In this document: piece by piece, positions 35,895 to 47,756 of the stretch
Layout of the letters: every line of letters starts with the position of its first letter
How positions within the stretch are numbered: the stretch's first letter is position 1
NCBI GenBank assembly: GCA_037043015.1
Contig: CM073323.1
Location: forward strand, 22,100,758-22,164,757
Length of the DNA stretch: 64,000 bases
Source of the DNA: Bryum argenteum
Taxonomy: Eukaryota; Streptophyta; Bryopsida; Bryales; Bryaceae
Reading direction: 5' to 3'
Notes under the pieces: generated by a model
The model's database searches: none
The model's input: only the letters and a program-made list of their open reading frames with translations
Told to the model about the DNA's origin: nothing
Translations under genes and position numbers: made by a program

Positions 35895-37149
35895 TCAGGG
35901 TATGGTACAATTGTGAGTATTGTTGAAGCCATATAGAGACTGGTATCGCTCCATGTCTGCAACCACCTCGCAACCAAAGACCAGAAATTCTGCGTGGATG
36001 GCTCCAATCCCGCTCCTTGAAATATCGAACATTTCATCCATTAATATGGAAGCATCTTCAGAGCCCCTGATCAGTTCTCTGTGAAGACCTCGCAACTCTT
36101 CAACAATTTCATCAAAACTTGGTCGCATTTGTGCATCCTGATGCCAACACCTCTTCATCTAGTCCTTCATTTTCGGATTTGGGTTTGAAGGCAGCTTCGG
36201 CCTCTCGCCATTCAAAACCATGTCATAATCTGAAGCCCTAAAATCAGGAAATGGAAATGGAATGTTCCCTGTCAAGATCTCACACGTCTGCTTGTGGTGT
36301 AAAAATAGGGTGTTTCTCGTCCTTCAAAGCTCGCAACACTTCCGGTGCTCGCCAAAACGCAGTTCCAACTACATTGGATGCCACATCGAAGTCTCCTATG
36401 CTGGAAGCAAATCGAGAACCGTCAGGTGTTAAAAGGACAAAGATGTTATCCGCCTTGAGACCGCGATGCAAGATACCATCAAAACGCAAGAATCGCATGC
36501 CTAAAGCAATCTGAATGATCAATCTTATAGCACACCCATCATCAAGCGGCCTTCTAGAGGAAGTCATCTTCCACTTCTTCTCCATCTCCATGTCGAGGGC
36601 ATAGCGAAGACTACAATCATACTTGCTCATCAGAAATATGAAACCGTCTTCGTCAATTCAATAAGCACGAAATCTGCAGATGTACCCGTGCAATACGTCG
36701 ACTCCGAAGACCTCTTCAGGCCACTGCCCGCTGTTTCTTCCCTTGTACACTTTAGCAACAAGGCCTTCATCAACAGGTTCAATTTCACGAGAGCCTGGAT
36801 TGCACTCGTACATTTCGGCTATGCAAATGTAGCCCTGGGCCCCCTCTCCGATCTTCTCGAGGAGCTTGATATCCTGTCTCTTGATCTCAGGAATCTGCCT
36901 TCCTGGAGACTTACGTACGAAGTTGTAGTCCTCCGGATTCTCGGTTTCATAATCAACTGAAGTCCAGAGATGGCTCGATGTGCCAGAGAGTGGCTCTTCA
37001 AGAGCAGAAGCATACCTACTGTCTGAGGTCACTGTCTCGGAAGTTTGCAAATCCTCTACAGTCGAACAGTACAAGCTGCTTGCTGATGATGAAGCGCCTG
37101 GAGCAGCACATTGTTCGTGCAGCTCCATCTCCAGAATCTCTCTCTGCAA
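35895..37149 (-). pseudogene. broken protein-kinase-like gene
   Basis: Read on the minus strand. An N-terminal leader is followed by EIKRQDIKLLEKIGEGAQGY (glycine-rich loop) and a VAKVYKG stretch at the usual VAIK Lys position. An in-frame TGA at 36658-36660 interrupts the frame. The same frame resumes with DEDGFIFLMSKYDCSLRYAL, LHRGLKADN, a degenerate DFD and FWRAPEVLRAL. A small deletion and frameshift follow near 36280. A second frame then carries CEILTGNIPF and PKLPSNPNPKMKD, a TAG (36159-36161), and MKRCWHQDAQMRPSFDEIVE. The catalytic Asp of HRD is Gly and the DFG Gly is Asp. The parent was therefore probably already a pseudokinase, or these sites decayed with the gene. The upstream limit is unclear. 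No intron signature explains the stops. Confidence 0.75.
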
Positions 37150-38890
37150 CCTTCAGCTCTGAGCCTGTCTCTCCTTTCCCCTGGTTTAAAAAGACTCTGA
37201 TCGCCCCAATGTTGTCTACATTCAAGCACTTTTGCGGGATTAGAATGATAATATGCATCACAACTACCTTGTCTTGTACGAACTAGAAGCTTGAGAGCTA
37301 GCGAGAGCGGCATCAAACCTAGTGCACAGCCTGTCTACTTGATGGAAGACGTCCAGGTTTGAAATACAAGTTTAAACGAACAGGAAAGTCTACACTTCGG
37401 ATCGATCGATCACCCGGGTTTCATCAACCCTGATTCTTGTCTGTTTCCGGACGCCGCCAATTCTCAAATGCAGTGAACCCTTCCCCAAATTGACCCACAA
37501 GGATTCTGATTCTAGAACGAACAATTGACGTGCTTCCAATCTGCGGTAATCACGGCATTCAAACCATCGTCTTCGTCAGCTTGGTTCCTCGAGTTCGGGG
37601 GTCTGGCTCAACCGATCTTGGCCGTCGATCGCCGATGTGCAGCATGCACCGTCGGATCCGCCCTTCGGTAAGGCGGGGAACGCGAGGGGAGGGAGGGGGC
37701 ATGTATAAGGGAAGGTAGTGTGCTCTATAACCGCTCAAATTTTAGATGGCCTCATTCTCATTGAAGGAAATGAATTTTGGTACTTGTGTATGGTACTTAG
37801 GAAATTGTACCATACAATTGGAATAATTGATTTTGAATATCTCTTGAAATGTTTATTTGATTATAGATTTATTTTGAACTTGTTATAAATTTTGGAAGTG
37901 GAAGTCGTAGAGGTACCAGAGTAGTTGAGTCTAAAATATAGACCATGAATATGTAAAAAAATGGAGGTGAAGGCTAGAATCTATTTAATGGTTGGGTTAA
38001 GGTTTTGAACGGTTCCTAGCATTTAAACGCATTTCGAGCACCCTGTTTTAGTAGATGGAGGGAGGAAGCTACAAATAATGGAGCAAGAAAGCTACAATAT
38101 ATGTATGCAAGGAAGGCATGGATGATGCGGCAAGGAAGCCACTAATGATGGAACAAGGAAACCGACAATGATGGAGTAAGTAAGCTATGGCTAATAGAGA
38201 AAGGGAAGCCACATATGAGGTTAGGGTCTCATTATATTGTACAAAGGAAACTTGGCATATAGGACAAAGTATTCAAGAAGCCACCTAATTGCATCCTTCT
38301 TTGTTGCAGAAATTTCTATAGAACATCTTCACCACTTAGGTGATTGGTTGGAAATTCTTGACCAAAATGCAGCCTTTTCAACTTTGTATAAATTGACCCG
38401 AAGTCAAGAATTGAAAATGCTTCAAGGTAGGAAGCTCAAAATCCCCATTGCATCAAAAATTACTCATTGGGGACCTCCTAGCAAGAATTACATCATAGTT
38501 TCCAATTATGAATTTCAATGTACCCATGGTATATATTTTGATTGATTGATATTGAGTCCTATAGGTTTCACTTTCAAATATTATCAATATCTAAAAATAA
38601 TCCCAAAACTTTTGATTTCAATTGGTCCAATCTCCTACATACTTTGAACTTTTTCAAAAATGAGTTCCTGTAATCACTCCCCAATGTGAAACTTTAGCAA
38701 GTTTTGAAGTAAAATCAGGGCCGCCTTACACTATGGACCATGAAGATTGACCACAACCTTCTAAATCTTGTGATCGAACGTAAAGTGCTCTTGGTCCCAT
38801 TTGACTTTACACTACCTTGAAAAAAGGGGAATGACCACTAACTTTGAGGTCCCCAAAGTATGCTAAATTCTCCGTAATGGATAATGTTTT
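37150..38890. other. gene-free stretch
   Basis: 37150-37700 lies upstream of the broken kinase and is moderately GC-rich; no exon is recognised. 38060-38220 contains loose repeats of an AAGGAAGC-A-(A/G)ATGATGGA phrase. A 102-codon frame at 38237-38545 has no recognisable domain. Confidence 0.45.
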
Positions 38891-38957
38891 CATGGTCTCT
38901 TTGATTATAGTTGGATGGAAGCAAATGCCTTCACTCAACTACAATCAAGGAGACCAT
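38891..38957 (+). other. near-perfect short hairpin, candidate small-RNA precursor
   Basis: CATGGTCTCTTTGATTATAG (38891-38910) extends into GTTGGATGGA. It pairs with TTCACTCAACTACAATCAAG and GAGACCATG (38930-38957) across a loop of about 10 nt, with roughly 28 paired positions and about five mismatches or G-U pairs. The size fits a compact plant miRNA fold or a tiny foldback repeat. I do not recognise a known miRNA in either arm. Confidence 0.4.
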
Positions 38958-39240
38958 GAGGCTCACAAATCACTGATTTGCTAGTGTTCAATCATTTAAA
39001 AAGAAAGGAGGAAAAAAGGGACGATGAAAGAGAGAATGACGAGGATTTATATTGGAGAATTGAGCTTCAACTTGTCCCAGTCCAAATCCACTTTACACTA
39101 CAAGAGCGACCAAGCCACTCAAAAATTCATTTGTGATTTATCATGGTCACGACTCTAGGTTCATAGTGCAAAGGAACCCTCAATTGTCCAAAACCTCAAT
39201 TGATTCTTAAGGAGCGCAAGGCTCAAGGCAGTAAGGCTCT

Positions 39241-40080
39241 TGCAGCAGAAAGGAACCTCGATTGGTGGAATCTCACGTGAAAATCAGTGGATAGGACTCT
39301 TTTGCTGGTTCCATTCGAAAAGCAACGATGTAATTTGTAGTCAAATTCCTGTAGAAAATTCCACTGCACCGATTACAGTAGCGCAACAATTACTGACTCC
39401 AAACAGTGTAGATTCTCGGAACTGAGATATGTTAGTCTTATTTGAATCCCATATTCAGCTTTGCAAAATCTGGATTGAAGTCTAATTCGTTAAATCTCGG
39501 TTGACAGGACGCTTCTGCTGTATGCAGTCATACGGTAGGCACGCTCAGAAGCGACTAGATGTAGTCTTTTATCTTATCCCACTTCTTGTTGGAGACTCAT
39601 TCCACCAATTAGGGTTAACAACTGATGGCTTGAAATAGTCTAGAGTTTCGAATCCGGTCAATTCTCTAATCAGCTGTCCAGAACCTCGACTGGTGGAATC
39701 TTACGACGGATTTGGTTGATAGGACTCTTTTGCTGCAAGAAGCGACTTAGATGTAATTTTTCATTCTTTTTGACATCAGTCAAATTCGTATTTGAGGGTT
39801 TCACTGCACCGATTCGGGTAAGCAATTTGATGTATCAAAACAGTGTAGAATTGGTACGTGCGTTAGTTTTGACGTGCTGTATTGTTGCAATTAGGGTTTA
39901 GGACTCTTATGCAACTTTCAATCTCACACGTCAAAGCGACTAGATGTGATTTTTCTTATCATCGCAGCCGAAGTTTTATCGAATATTCCAATGCATGGAT
40001 TACGGTTAGCAAGTGATGATGTTGAGTTTCCAATTTGATTCGTGTGTTAGCGGTTGATGTTGAAGTAGGTTTTAGGGCAA
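39241..40080 (+). repeat. about 220-bp intronic tandem repeats, about four copies
   Basis: Each unit carries ACCTCGATTGGTGGAATCT, then GATAGGACTCTTTTGCTG, a GCGACTAGATGTA block, TCCACTGCACCGATTA and an ACAGTGTAGA-T block. Copies begin near 39241, 39465, 39660 and 39885. The functional ataxin-3 intron 1 (32906-33602) holds about three related units. Confidence 0.7.
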
Positions 40081-40743
40081 ATGGGTGGGTTTAATGAATG
40101 TAGGCACACCGGTTTCGCATTTCGACAGATTGTAACTGACATCGGAGTACCTTTCCAATTTCTGTCGCTCAGCTTAACCTGGACACCTTGAAGAACAGTG
40201 GGTGAAGTATCTTCGTAGTTCGTGGACCTCTTCCTATTTCTGCTCATTGCTCATTGTGGCTCAGATCTGAAGAGGCGGAGCTTATCACCAGGTCATACTC
40301 TCACTACTCTTGAGATGATTCTCAATCCTAAGGTTGCTCTAATTTAATGTTGTGAGAATCTTTGCTTCGCACTCCATTGTACACTTCCTTGTGCTTTTGT
40401 AACCTCAAGAATTCGATTATGAGATTCATAGGATGTCAATGCAATTGGTGACTCTATGAATCGGTCAATCACTCTTTTGAGTACAAAATGTTGTGATGGA
40501 ATTGGGACAATCACATCTTTGTTATGAGGACGTTGCACAAAGTGGAAAATGGGTGAGTGGTAGTATGCTAGTGTATTGTTAGAGCGAAACCAGAATAAGA
40601 GCTATTGGAATCAAGCTTTTTCAAGAGGATCTCATTGTTGAGGAGTTGAGACCAACCCCATCTGGTTTACACTGCGAGGTAATGGGAGCTATGAAAATAG
40701 TCAGCCAAAATAACCATCTTGGGGCCATGTCAAGCCATTTATA

Positions 40744-40755
40744 CCCCCCCCCCCC
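40744..40755. repeat. C12 homopolymer
   Basis: Twelve consecutive C residues inside the DNA inserted in the ataxin-3 pseudogene. Confidence 0.95.
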
Positions 40756-42260
40756 ATGAATGAGGATGAGGGAGACTTGGAAACTCAGGTTGAGCTTTTG
40801 ATGGCCTTCCAAGCTCCATGGTCATCACCTTATTTGTAAACTTTGCCTTAAGCTTTAAGCTTAAGAATTGATTTGAGGCTATATCAATTGTAATTGTATT
40901 GAAAGGCAACCAGAAGTCAAGATATTCAGAAGCATGTAGAGTTCAAATAATCGAGCTCACAAGCCCTGAGTGACAGACTTGGACATTGAGGGTGGGTTTC
41001 ACGTGTGGAGGCTGAAGAGCCTGCCAGGACGTCTAAGGATGTTCTGCTGTTTTTCCTTTTGTTTTTTTCCGAATTAATTAATGTACTAATTAATTGGGCA
41101 TCAATACGTCATGAACCAGAGTGAGAGCATCAATACGTCATGAACCAGAATGCGAGTATCACTCGGCGGAGAAGGAAGTTTTGCTGTTTTTGGCTCTGAA
41201 TATTTGGTCATCTTCAATTCACTCACCTGCCATTAGTACTCTGATATACCATGATATGCCACTACTCTGATAGTAGTATATGTTTTTTTCTCCCCATTTT
41301 GGCAGTTTCAGTTTGCAAGTCATGCGACAATGAAAGAGGCTGTAAGAGCCCCATATCTTGCGAATAGAATACAAAGATCTTGTAAGGAGAATAACAATAT
41401 CTTACTCTTGCCTTGGCTCATATTGTAAACTCATTCAGTTGGCTCCATGTTCCATGCCACCCTCCCTGAGTGCTCGAAATATATGGAAACGTTATACCTG
41501 AACAGTCACTGCAGTACGTACAGCAGGCAGAAGTTAATACCCGAGTGTGGGTTGTGGCAGGAAGCACAGACAGAAAAGTTGTCGGAGAAGGGAAGCAGGT
41601 GAAGAGTAGGATCAACGAACTTGGTCGCAACGCTTGCAGCAAGTATGAAGTCACAGACCAATTCCTTCATCGACTATGCATCTTCCATTGTGCAGAGGCC
41701 CGGGCAGAGACTGAATAGGATATAATACAGGAAGGAGTGACTGGCATGGGTGTAAGATTAATGGTGATGGATCTGCAGTTACGAGATCTGCGGTCAGAGG
41801 TCACAGGCGAGGGCAATTTCAAAGCACGGGTTTCGTCTGTCCTGAGCGAGAGGATGCTGCAACTAAGTTACTACAGGTACTGTACTGCTGCTCCATGTGT
41901 GTGTGTGACTTCCTTGATCTCTTCCATCATGTCTGTGTCCTGTGTGTCTTCCTTGAATGGTGTTAAATTATAACCGACTACGACTCTCTCCCTAATGATG
42001 TGCCGTAGAACTTGTCTGTAAACATCCCTGGTACTTGTGCTGTTAATTGCAGTTGGAGTGGAGGAGTTATTCACAGGTGAGCGTCCATCACCTTGAGGTA
42101 CGAGTCACTAATTTTCTCCATTCAATTTTAAGACGACTGTGTTATGACTTGTGACATCTTAACACGAATGTGCTGGAGTGACAACCTAATACGAATGTAA
42201 GTTACTGCAGTGACAATATTTCGTGACTGTTACATCTTAACACTGCAGTACTGGATTCTG

Positions 42261-43012
42261 GGCAATGACAGTTTTATTGCAAAGGAATTTTGGATTCAGT
42301 TCAGAATCAAATTCTTCACACGAAAACTCCTGTCATAAGTATCTACGATTTTCCGATGAACTATGAAACTGCAATTGTTCAAAATTGCAACTCTTCATCC
42401 AAAGTGTCACAATTAAATCAACATTGAGAGTGATCGAGGGCTAAAGTTTTGCAAACTGAAGATCTTTTCTAAGTTTCAAAATAGTGTTTTCAGCATTCTA
42501 CCAACTCAATCTGATATTGTACACAGGCTTGATATTGTAAAACGTGGAAAAAACTTGTCAAGCATAGATATTTGCCTGCTTTGATTCAAAGGGTGCCACG
42601 CTCAGGCGGTTGTGTGCTTGGGGAAATGGGGACGGTTATCATGGCCTTGGCAATCATGAACTTCAAATCTATGTACTCACATGCCATGTACTCACAAGCG
42701 GTGACCACGACTTCCCCCCTTTGCCGCTTAGAAATAAATTGAAGCTTGAAAATATCAAGATAAGCGTTGCACTAGTACACAAGTGTCCACCAAGGCATCA
42801 ACGACCCACGATTACACCTCGGAGTACATTCCAAGCGTTGAGTACATCCGCGTGTACCAGGTACTGTATTGGGGCGAGTGTAAGACACCGCTTTGACAAA
42901 CACCCACTCTAATAAATACTCACTCTCCCAAACACCCACTCTAATAAATACTCACTCTCCCAAACACCCACTATGGCAAACACGGTAAGAAAAGGGACAT
43001 GTGGACAACGAG
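42261..43012. other. gene-free DNA with a 32-bp tandem repeat
   Basis: No gene recognised. At about 42898-42974 a 32-bp unit (AAACACCCACTCTAATAAAT then ACTCACTCTCCC) occurs twice plus a partial third copy. Confidence 0.55.
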
Positions 43013-43281
43013 TTAACCCCTAAAGATCCACGATGTTTTGGGAGCTTGAAATCCCAACACTGACCACTATGTACTAATGCGGGTACGTCCAATATTTTTG
43101 GAAATTTTTGATAACTTCAACCGTAGGATCTTAAAGTAGACTACCATAGGTAGTAGTGTGAAAATTTTCAACCGTTGGATCATCATTGAATGTGACATCA
43201 TAACATTTGAAGTTGACTGTAAATTTTTTTTGGCCTTGACCTCAAAAACCGAATCGGTGGCCGTGGTCGTTTAGGGGTTAA
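43013..43281. mobile_element. TTAA-flanked MITE, family C (269 bp)
   Basis: Left end TTAACCCCTAAAGATCCACG (43013-43032), right end CCGTGGTCGTTTAGGGGTTAA (about 43261-43281), inverted with some mismatches. Non-coding interior. Outside the element, an imperfect phrase of about 22 bp containing TGGACAACGAG occurs on both sides (ending 43012 and about 43305). Confidence 0.7.
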
Positions 43282-44405
43282 AAGCGACAATTGGACAACG
43301 AGAGAGTAGCAAGGGGGTCTCCGACCGGTGGGCTCAACAAATGAGTTTTTATGACTATTAGGAGCGGCTTATAGTGAAGAGAAGGAGGAGGAGAGTCCGG
43401 CAAGACTTGAACCTCAATGGCTCAATTACACCGATCACCGTACACATCACCAATTATACATTCCGCCACGTAGCAACGATCTCTGCACTTCCAACACTTG
43501 TCATCACCTAGTCTATCCCGACGCTCTAGAAAAACCTTCTCGGCTTCACTTGCTGGTTAGAGTGTGTAAGCTTCGATGCACTATCCTTGCATGAACCTTT
43601 CAGTATGAAATTTTTTGATTTTATTTTTGATTTTATTTTTTCTTTCTTGCAGAATTCCGACTACACCAGCTTCCCCCTCATGTATACTGGCTCCCTTTCC
43701 TAAGAACATTTTTCCTCTAGTGTTGGTTCACACTACTGTACAGTGGAGATACTCGTTGGTTACACCATGATGGAGAAGGCCACCACGCTCACTCAAGAAT
43801 TTCACTTTCAACACTTAATATTTCTCTCAATCAACGAACTTCGCCATCGCAAAAACCGGCCCCGAGTCTTCACATGCCCACATACATGTCCAATATATAT
43901 TTTGAAAGAATCCTCGAATATAAATTATTTTACAATATTCAACTCACCCTTGATAAAATGCCTAAAAAGAAACCTTAATTTTCTTATTATATTAGAAAAT
44001 TGCAAAAGAGGAAAAAAGACTACTCTCTATAGGAAAAAGGCAGTCTCTACCAATGTCCTCGTCCTCGGGCAATGGTTCGTGGCAGCTACCAAGGAGGTAC
44101 CCTAGAATCTGTGGGGACCTCCCAAGGCCGTTTTTGATAATTTTGAATTCAAATTTGAGGTCTGCGACCCCAAATTACTCTTCAAAGCCTACTCCTTGGC
44201 ATTTAATGTCTATACATCAAAAATCAGGGGGCTCATTACCCCTCCTCCATCCTCCTTGGTAGCTGCTACGAACGCCTACCCCTCGTCCTCAACAAAATTC
44301 TAACTTTAATTTTTTTTCCCCCATCCCTTCCACCTCGAGTCATGTGCAGTTTACTGTCTTCCTATCATGACAAACTCCTCCAGAGATCACCATAAATCAC
44401 TGCTA
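43282..44405. other. gene-free stretch
   Basis: Only short frames without recognisable motifs (for example 43743-44105). Nothing supportable. Confidence 0.45.
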
Positions 44406-44561
44406 AAGTGGTACCTGGATAAGATCAACCTTGTTAAGATCAAAGTCTAGTTAAGAACGTTGTCCCTGTCCTTGTTTGTCCTTGTTTTGTTATGGTCAAC
44501 GCTTGGATAAGATCAACGTTTTTGTTTGTCGGAAAACGTTTATCTAATCCAAGCACCACCG
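44406..44561 (-). mobile_element. TA-flanked pogo-like MITE, copy 2 (156 bp)
   Basis: Inverted relative of the element at 31479-31597. It begins AAGTGGTACCTGGATAAGAT and ends TTTATCTAATCCAAGCACCA plus CCG. It shares AGAACGTTGTCCCTGTCC and CGGAAAACGTTTATCTAATC with the reverse complement of copy 1. TA lies at both borders (44404-44405, 44562-44563). Confidence 0.65.
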
Positions 44562-45196
44562 TACGAGCGTTTCTCAAGGGCAAATGAGGGGTAAAGACTA
44601 AAGAGCCCCCTAAATTTTACATGTATAGGTATAAAATGTCAAAGAGTAAGTCTCTCGAGTATTTACGAGAGCCGCAAACCCCATTTACTGAAAACAACCA
44701 TCGGGGTTTCTCCAAATCGAAAATTCCAGGGATTCTGAAGAAAAATTCCCATTGGCTGATGAGGGCTCCTCCAGCACCATAGGCCATAGGACTTTCCCAA
44801 AGGGGCAAACCGTCACTCTAAACAAGAGTGACCCAAAAATAGAAAATAATATTAAATGACACAGAGTCAGTAACTGAATAATAATAATATTAATATTAAA
44901 CTGACTCAGATTCCTGCTATTCCAGTTTGTTGGAAAGGGGGCCCCACTTATGCCCATTCAGACATTCGGTGATTATTGCAGGTGGACAGACCCACGGATG
45001 CAGTGTGAGCACCCATATAGCCTGCTTTAATTTATTTTTTCTTTAAAAAATAAAGAATAGTTTATATAATATAGTATTTTCTTTCACACTTATAGGACAC
45101 TCTGAGCCCTCTTTATTTTTCTGCTTTTAATTCGAGGTATTGGCTTACACCTGACTTCATTTTATTGAAGTTTAGAATATATAGAAGTAGGAGTTA
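44562..45196. other. gene-free stretch
   Basis: AT-rich, no recognisable gene or clear repeat. Confidence 0.4.
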
Positions 45197-45531
45197 ATGG
45201 CTTCGCTTGGTGGTTAGGGTTCATGTACCCCAAACGAGGAGGTCGTGGATTCTATTCCTCATGCTGGTGTGGTGCTCACCACTGTAGTCCACCCAACTAT
45301 GATGAGAATTCTTGAACCTCGTTGTATGGATACCTCAAATTCCTTTGGGAGGATACCATGTTGGGTATCTCTGAGGCACTAGTGGTTAGGTAGGAACTAG
45401 CATAGTGTTCATCCTGAGAGAGGTTAGTAGTCCTGCCATTGGTGTGATGAAATCTGGGCATACATCCGAGGATAGGTCGAACGAACACTCTATTCACGCC
45501 GACCTCTAAATAGGTTGGAGTTTCTCTTTTA
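45197..45531 (+). mobile_element. tRNA-derived SINE, most complete copy (about 335 bp)
   Basis: The head reads ATGGCTTCGCTTGGTGGTTA (A-box-like) and then, after about 35 bp, GAGGTCGTGGATTCTATTCC (B-box-like, compare GGTTCGANTCC). This is the polymerase III promoter layout of tRNA-derived SINEs such as plant Au-type elements. The body includes AACCTCGTTGTATGGATACC and GAGAGAGGTTAGTAGTCC. The tail includes TATTCACGCCGACC and ends TTGGAGTTTCTCTTTTA. Related pieces lie at 14344-14545, 28118-28785 and 57125-57203. Confidence 0.7.
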
Positions 45532-47756
45532 AGAGCACCTATTGTTGGGCATTTATGGCATAGATGGAGCTATCAATGGATATCTTGTATTTTTTAATTT
45601 ATTTCTTGAATCAAACAATGTAGTCGAAAAATGCCTCATGAACAAAGGTAGAATCTTGAGCTATTTTGTTATAATTACGGCATTGCCAATAAAGAAGCAC
45701 TCTCAAAGGGGACTATTTTGTTAGGGGTCAAAAATTTCAAGCCCATGGTTGAGGAGATGAGACATCAAACTTCCTATGGGTGCAACAAGTAGGTCTTTGA
45801 TTGCGAAATTTTTGGAGCATGGTATCTATTAGTATATGAGCGAACATTGTTGCCTTTGGCTATTCCTCGGGCACCTTGCACTTTGGAGTAGAGCGTTTAT
45901 CGTATCATGAAGATCTACTAGTAATTGCTCAATTCTTGACACAAGAAAATTTATGTGTGTTGTGCTCTCCTTGCTTGGATTGGCTTGGTACAATAGTAAC
46001 TTCAGCTTTGGCACTTTTAGCAACAAAGCCTTGCACGCCAAAGTTGGCTTATCATCCCTATCTACCATGCGTAGACTAGACTCACTAGAGGTTTCCTTAG
46101 ATAAGTTTTCATATTTTGTGATATTTTTTAGCATTTATAAGAGTGTTAGTACTTCTTATATGTAACAAGTAAGGCCCAACCTACAACCATTAACTCTATT
46201 CCATGTTTATAGGAGGTACAATTTAAGGGTGGTAAACCTTATAAAGTAAGCAAGAATCTGGAGTCCTTGATACTTGGGGGGGGGGGGGGGTGTGGTTCTC
46301 TTTATAAGTGGTTCTAGCGTATGTACTATAGAGGTGATTTTTCCTTACTTTAACTCTTTGAGGAATTATACCTATAGTACCAACCAAGAAGTTTATGATT
46401 AGAGCGTTGAATTTATATAAACATCAAATATTCCTCTATTCTCAAATAATTTCTACATCACCAAGATGGTACAATTTGAAAATGATGAGGTTTGCTAGAA
46501 TGATAAGGGAGTTAGCTTTACTAAGGTTTTGAAAGGCGTCTATAACGGAGGATACGTAAAACTGTATATACACATAGGGAAAATTACAAATAAAAACTAA
46601 ATACAACCTTAAACTTCTATTGAAGTCAACCAAAGGTATGCTAAAAAGGAAAACTATGGTAATTTGAGATAATAGATATATGGTCAATAAAAGTGGCTAC
46701 ATTTTTAACAACGCTTTAATTAAGAGTTTGAAAGTCCAAATTTATACTTCTTGGTGGGTATTGTACGTTAGTCGACAATTTCTATAATAATTTAAAGATG
46801 GCACCTTCAAATGGTTGGAAAAGTCCATATAAAATTTAAAGAGTTGGTGCTAAAGGGGTGCACATGAACATTTTTATAATTTTATAAGGACAAAAATAAT
46901 TGTTGTGATGACCGCACTCAACTTGGCTGCACAAAGGTTAATGTTGTTGGAATCTATTTCTTTGAGAGTTATTCAAAACATTTTCACAAATACTCAATTT
47001 TTTATTAGTTATGATTCAAACCAACAATTGATGATCCTTATTTTAAGGGATTCATTTTCTAACTAAATCAAAGTGAAGATTATTAGTATTTGTGAACTTT
47101 CAAACCAAGAGTAGAATGAGATACCAAGTAGTTTGAATATAACAAAAAGTGTGTAGGAGAGAACTAAGTTGTTACATTCACACTGAACTCTACTAGAAAA
47201 CACTTTTCCATCAAAAGGAGGCATGTGTACGTAAAGTCTTAGGACAACTTAATATGTTTAAGCTATTTATGGGGTCTAAACCCTAAAGAGGGGAAATTCC
47301 TCTCATATACTCCCACTGTGGCTTTGTCCCATAATGCCACATCCATAGGTTCTCTTGAATTTACCCCATGGGATAGATTTGAGATAAGCTATCAATCTGA
47401 CATTATGGGACATAGAGAGTAGTTGCTTTGTTCCTTGAATTTGGCTCGAAAGGCCTAACATGGGAAGTGAAGGCCAGTTCTTTGAAAATATATTGTGATA
47501 AGTGGGAGACAAGCAATGTCATGCCCAACGCTTCAAAATTTCAGAGCTACAAGTAGGGGAGGCTAATCCAAGGGCCTTGAGAAAGTTGCTTAATTTTATC
47601 ACAAAAGTATTATATCAAGAAAAAGTCTATCACAAACAAATTAAAAGCTTGGAATAAAGCTAATGTCATAAATTGTCCACATGGCCTTGTTTTCCTTTTA
47701 CAAAAGGCACCCAAAGGACTTTGCATATGGAGGAGTTGGCCCACATTACATGAGTT
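45532..47756. other. gene-free stretch with a G15 run
   Basis: AT-rich. A run of 15 G lies at 46276-46290. Frames at 45829-46134 and 46442-46687 have no recognised motif. It may be a decayed transposon but I cannot assign a family. Confidence 0.4.

Larger units (their letters stand above)
39241..42260 (+). pseudogene. decayed partial duplicate of the ataxin-3 gene
   Basis: The segment follows the ataxin-3 gene from inside intron 1 to its 3' flank. Intron 1 repeats lie at 39241-40080. A degraded exon 2 lies at about 40101-40295, where CTTGAAGAACAGTGG and GAAGAGGCGGAGCTTATCAC are still clear. Intron 2 follows to about 40550. A degraded exon 3 lies at about 41545-41720 (GCAGGAAGCACAGACAGAAA, GTAGGATCAACGAACTTGG). 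The 3' flank runs to about 42260. Exon 1 with the catalytic Cys is absent and the catalytic Asn region of exon 2 is deleted. Exon 3 is scrambled, and about 0.9 kb of unrelated DNA (about 40550-41440) is inserted after intron 2. It cannot encode an active enzyme. Confidence 0.85.

Noticed and set aside
45197-45270. functional tRNA gene
   Set aside because: A- and B-box-like blocks are present but no cloverleaf with a credible acceptor stem or anticodon loop forms; it is the head of a SINE.
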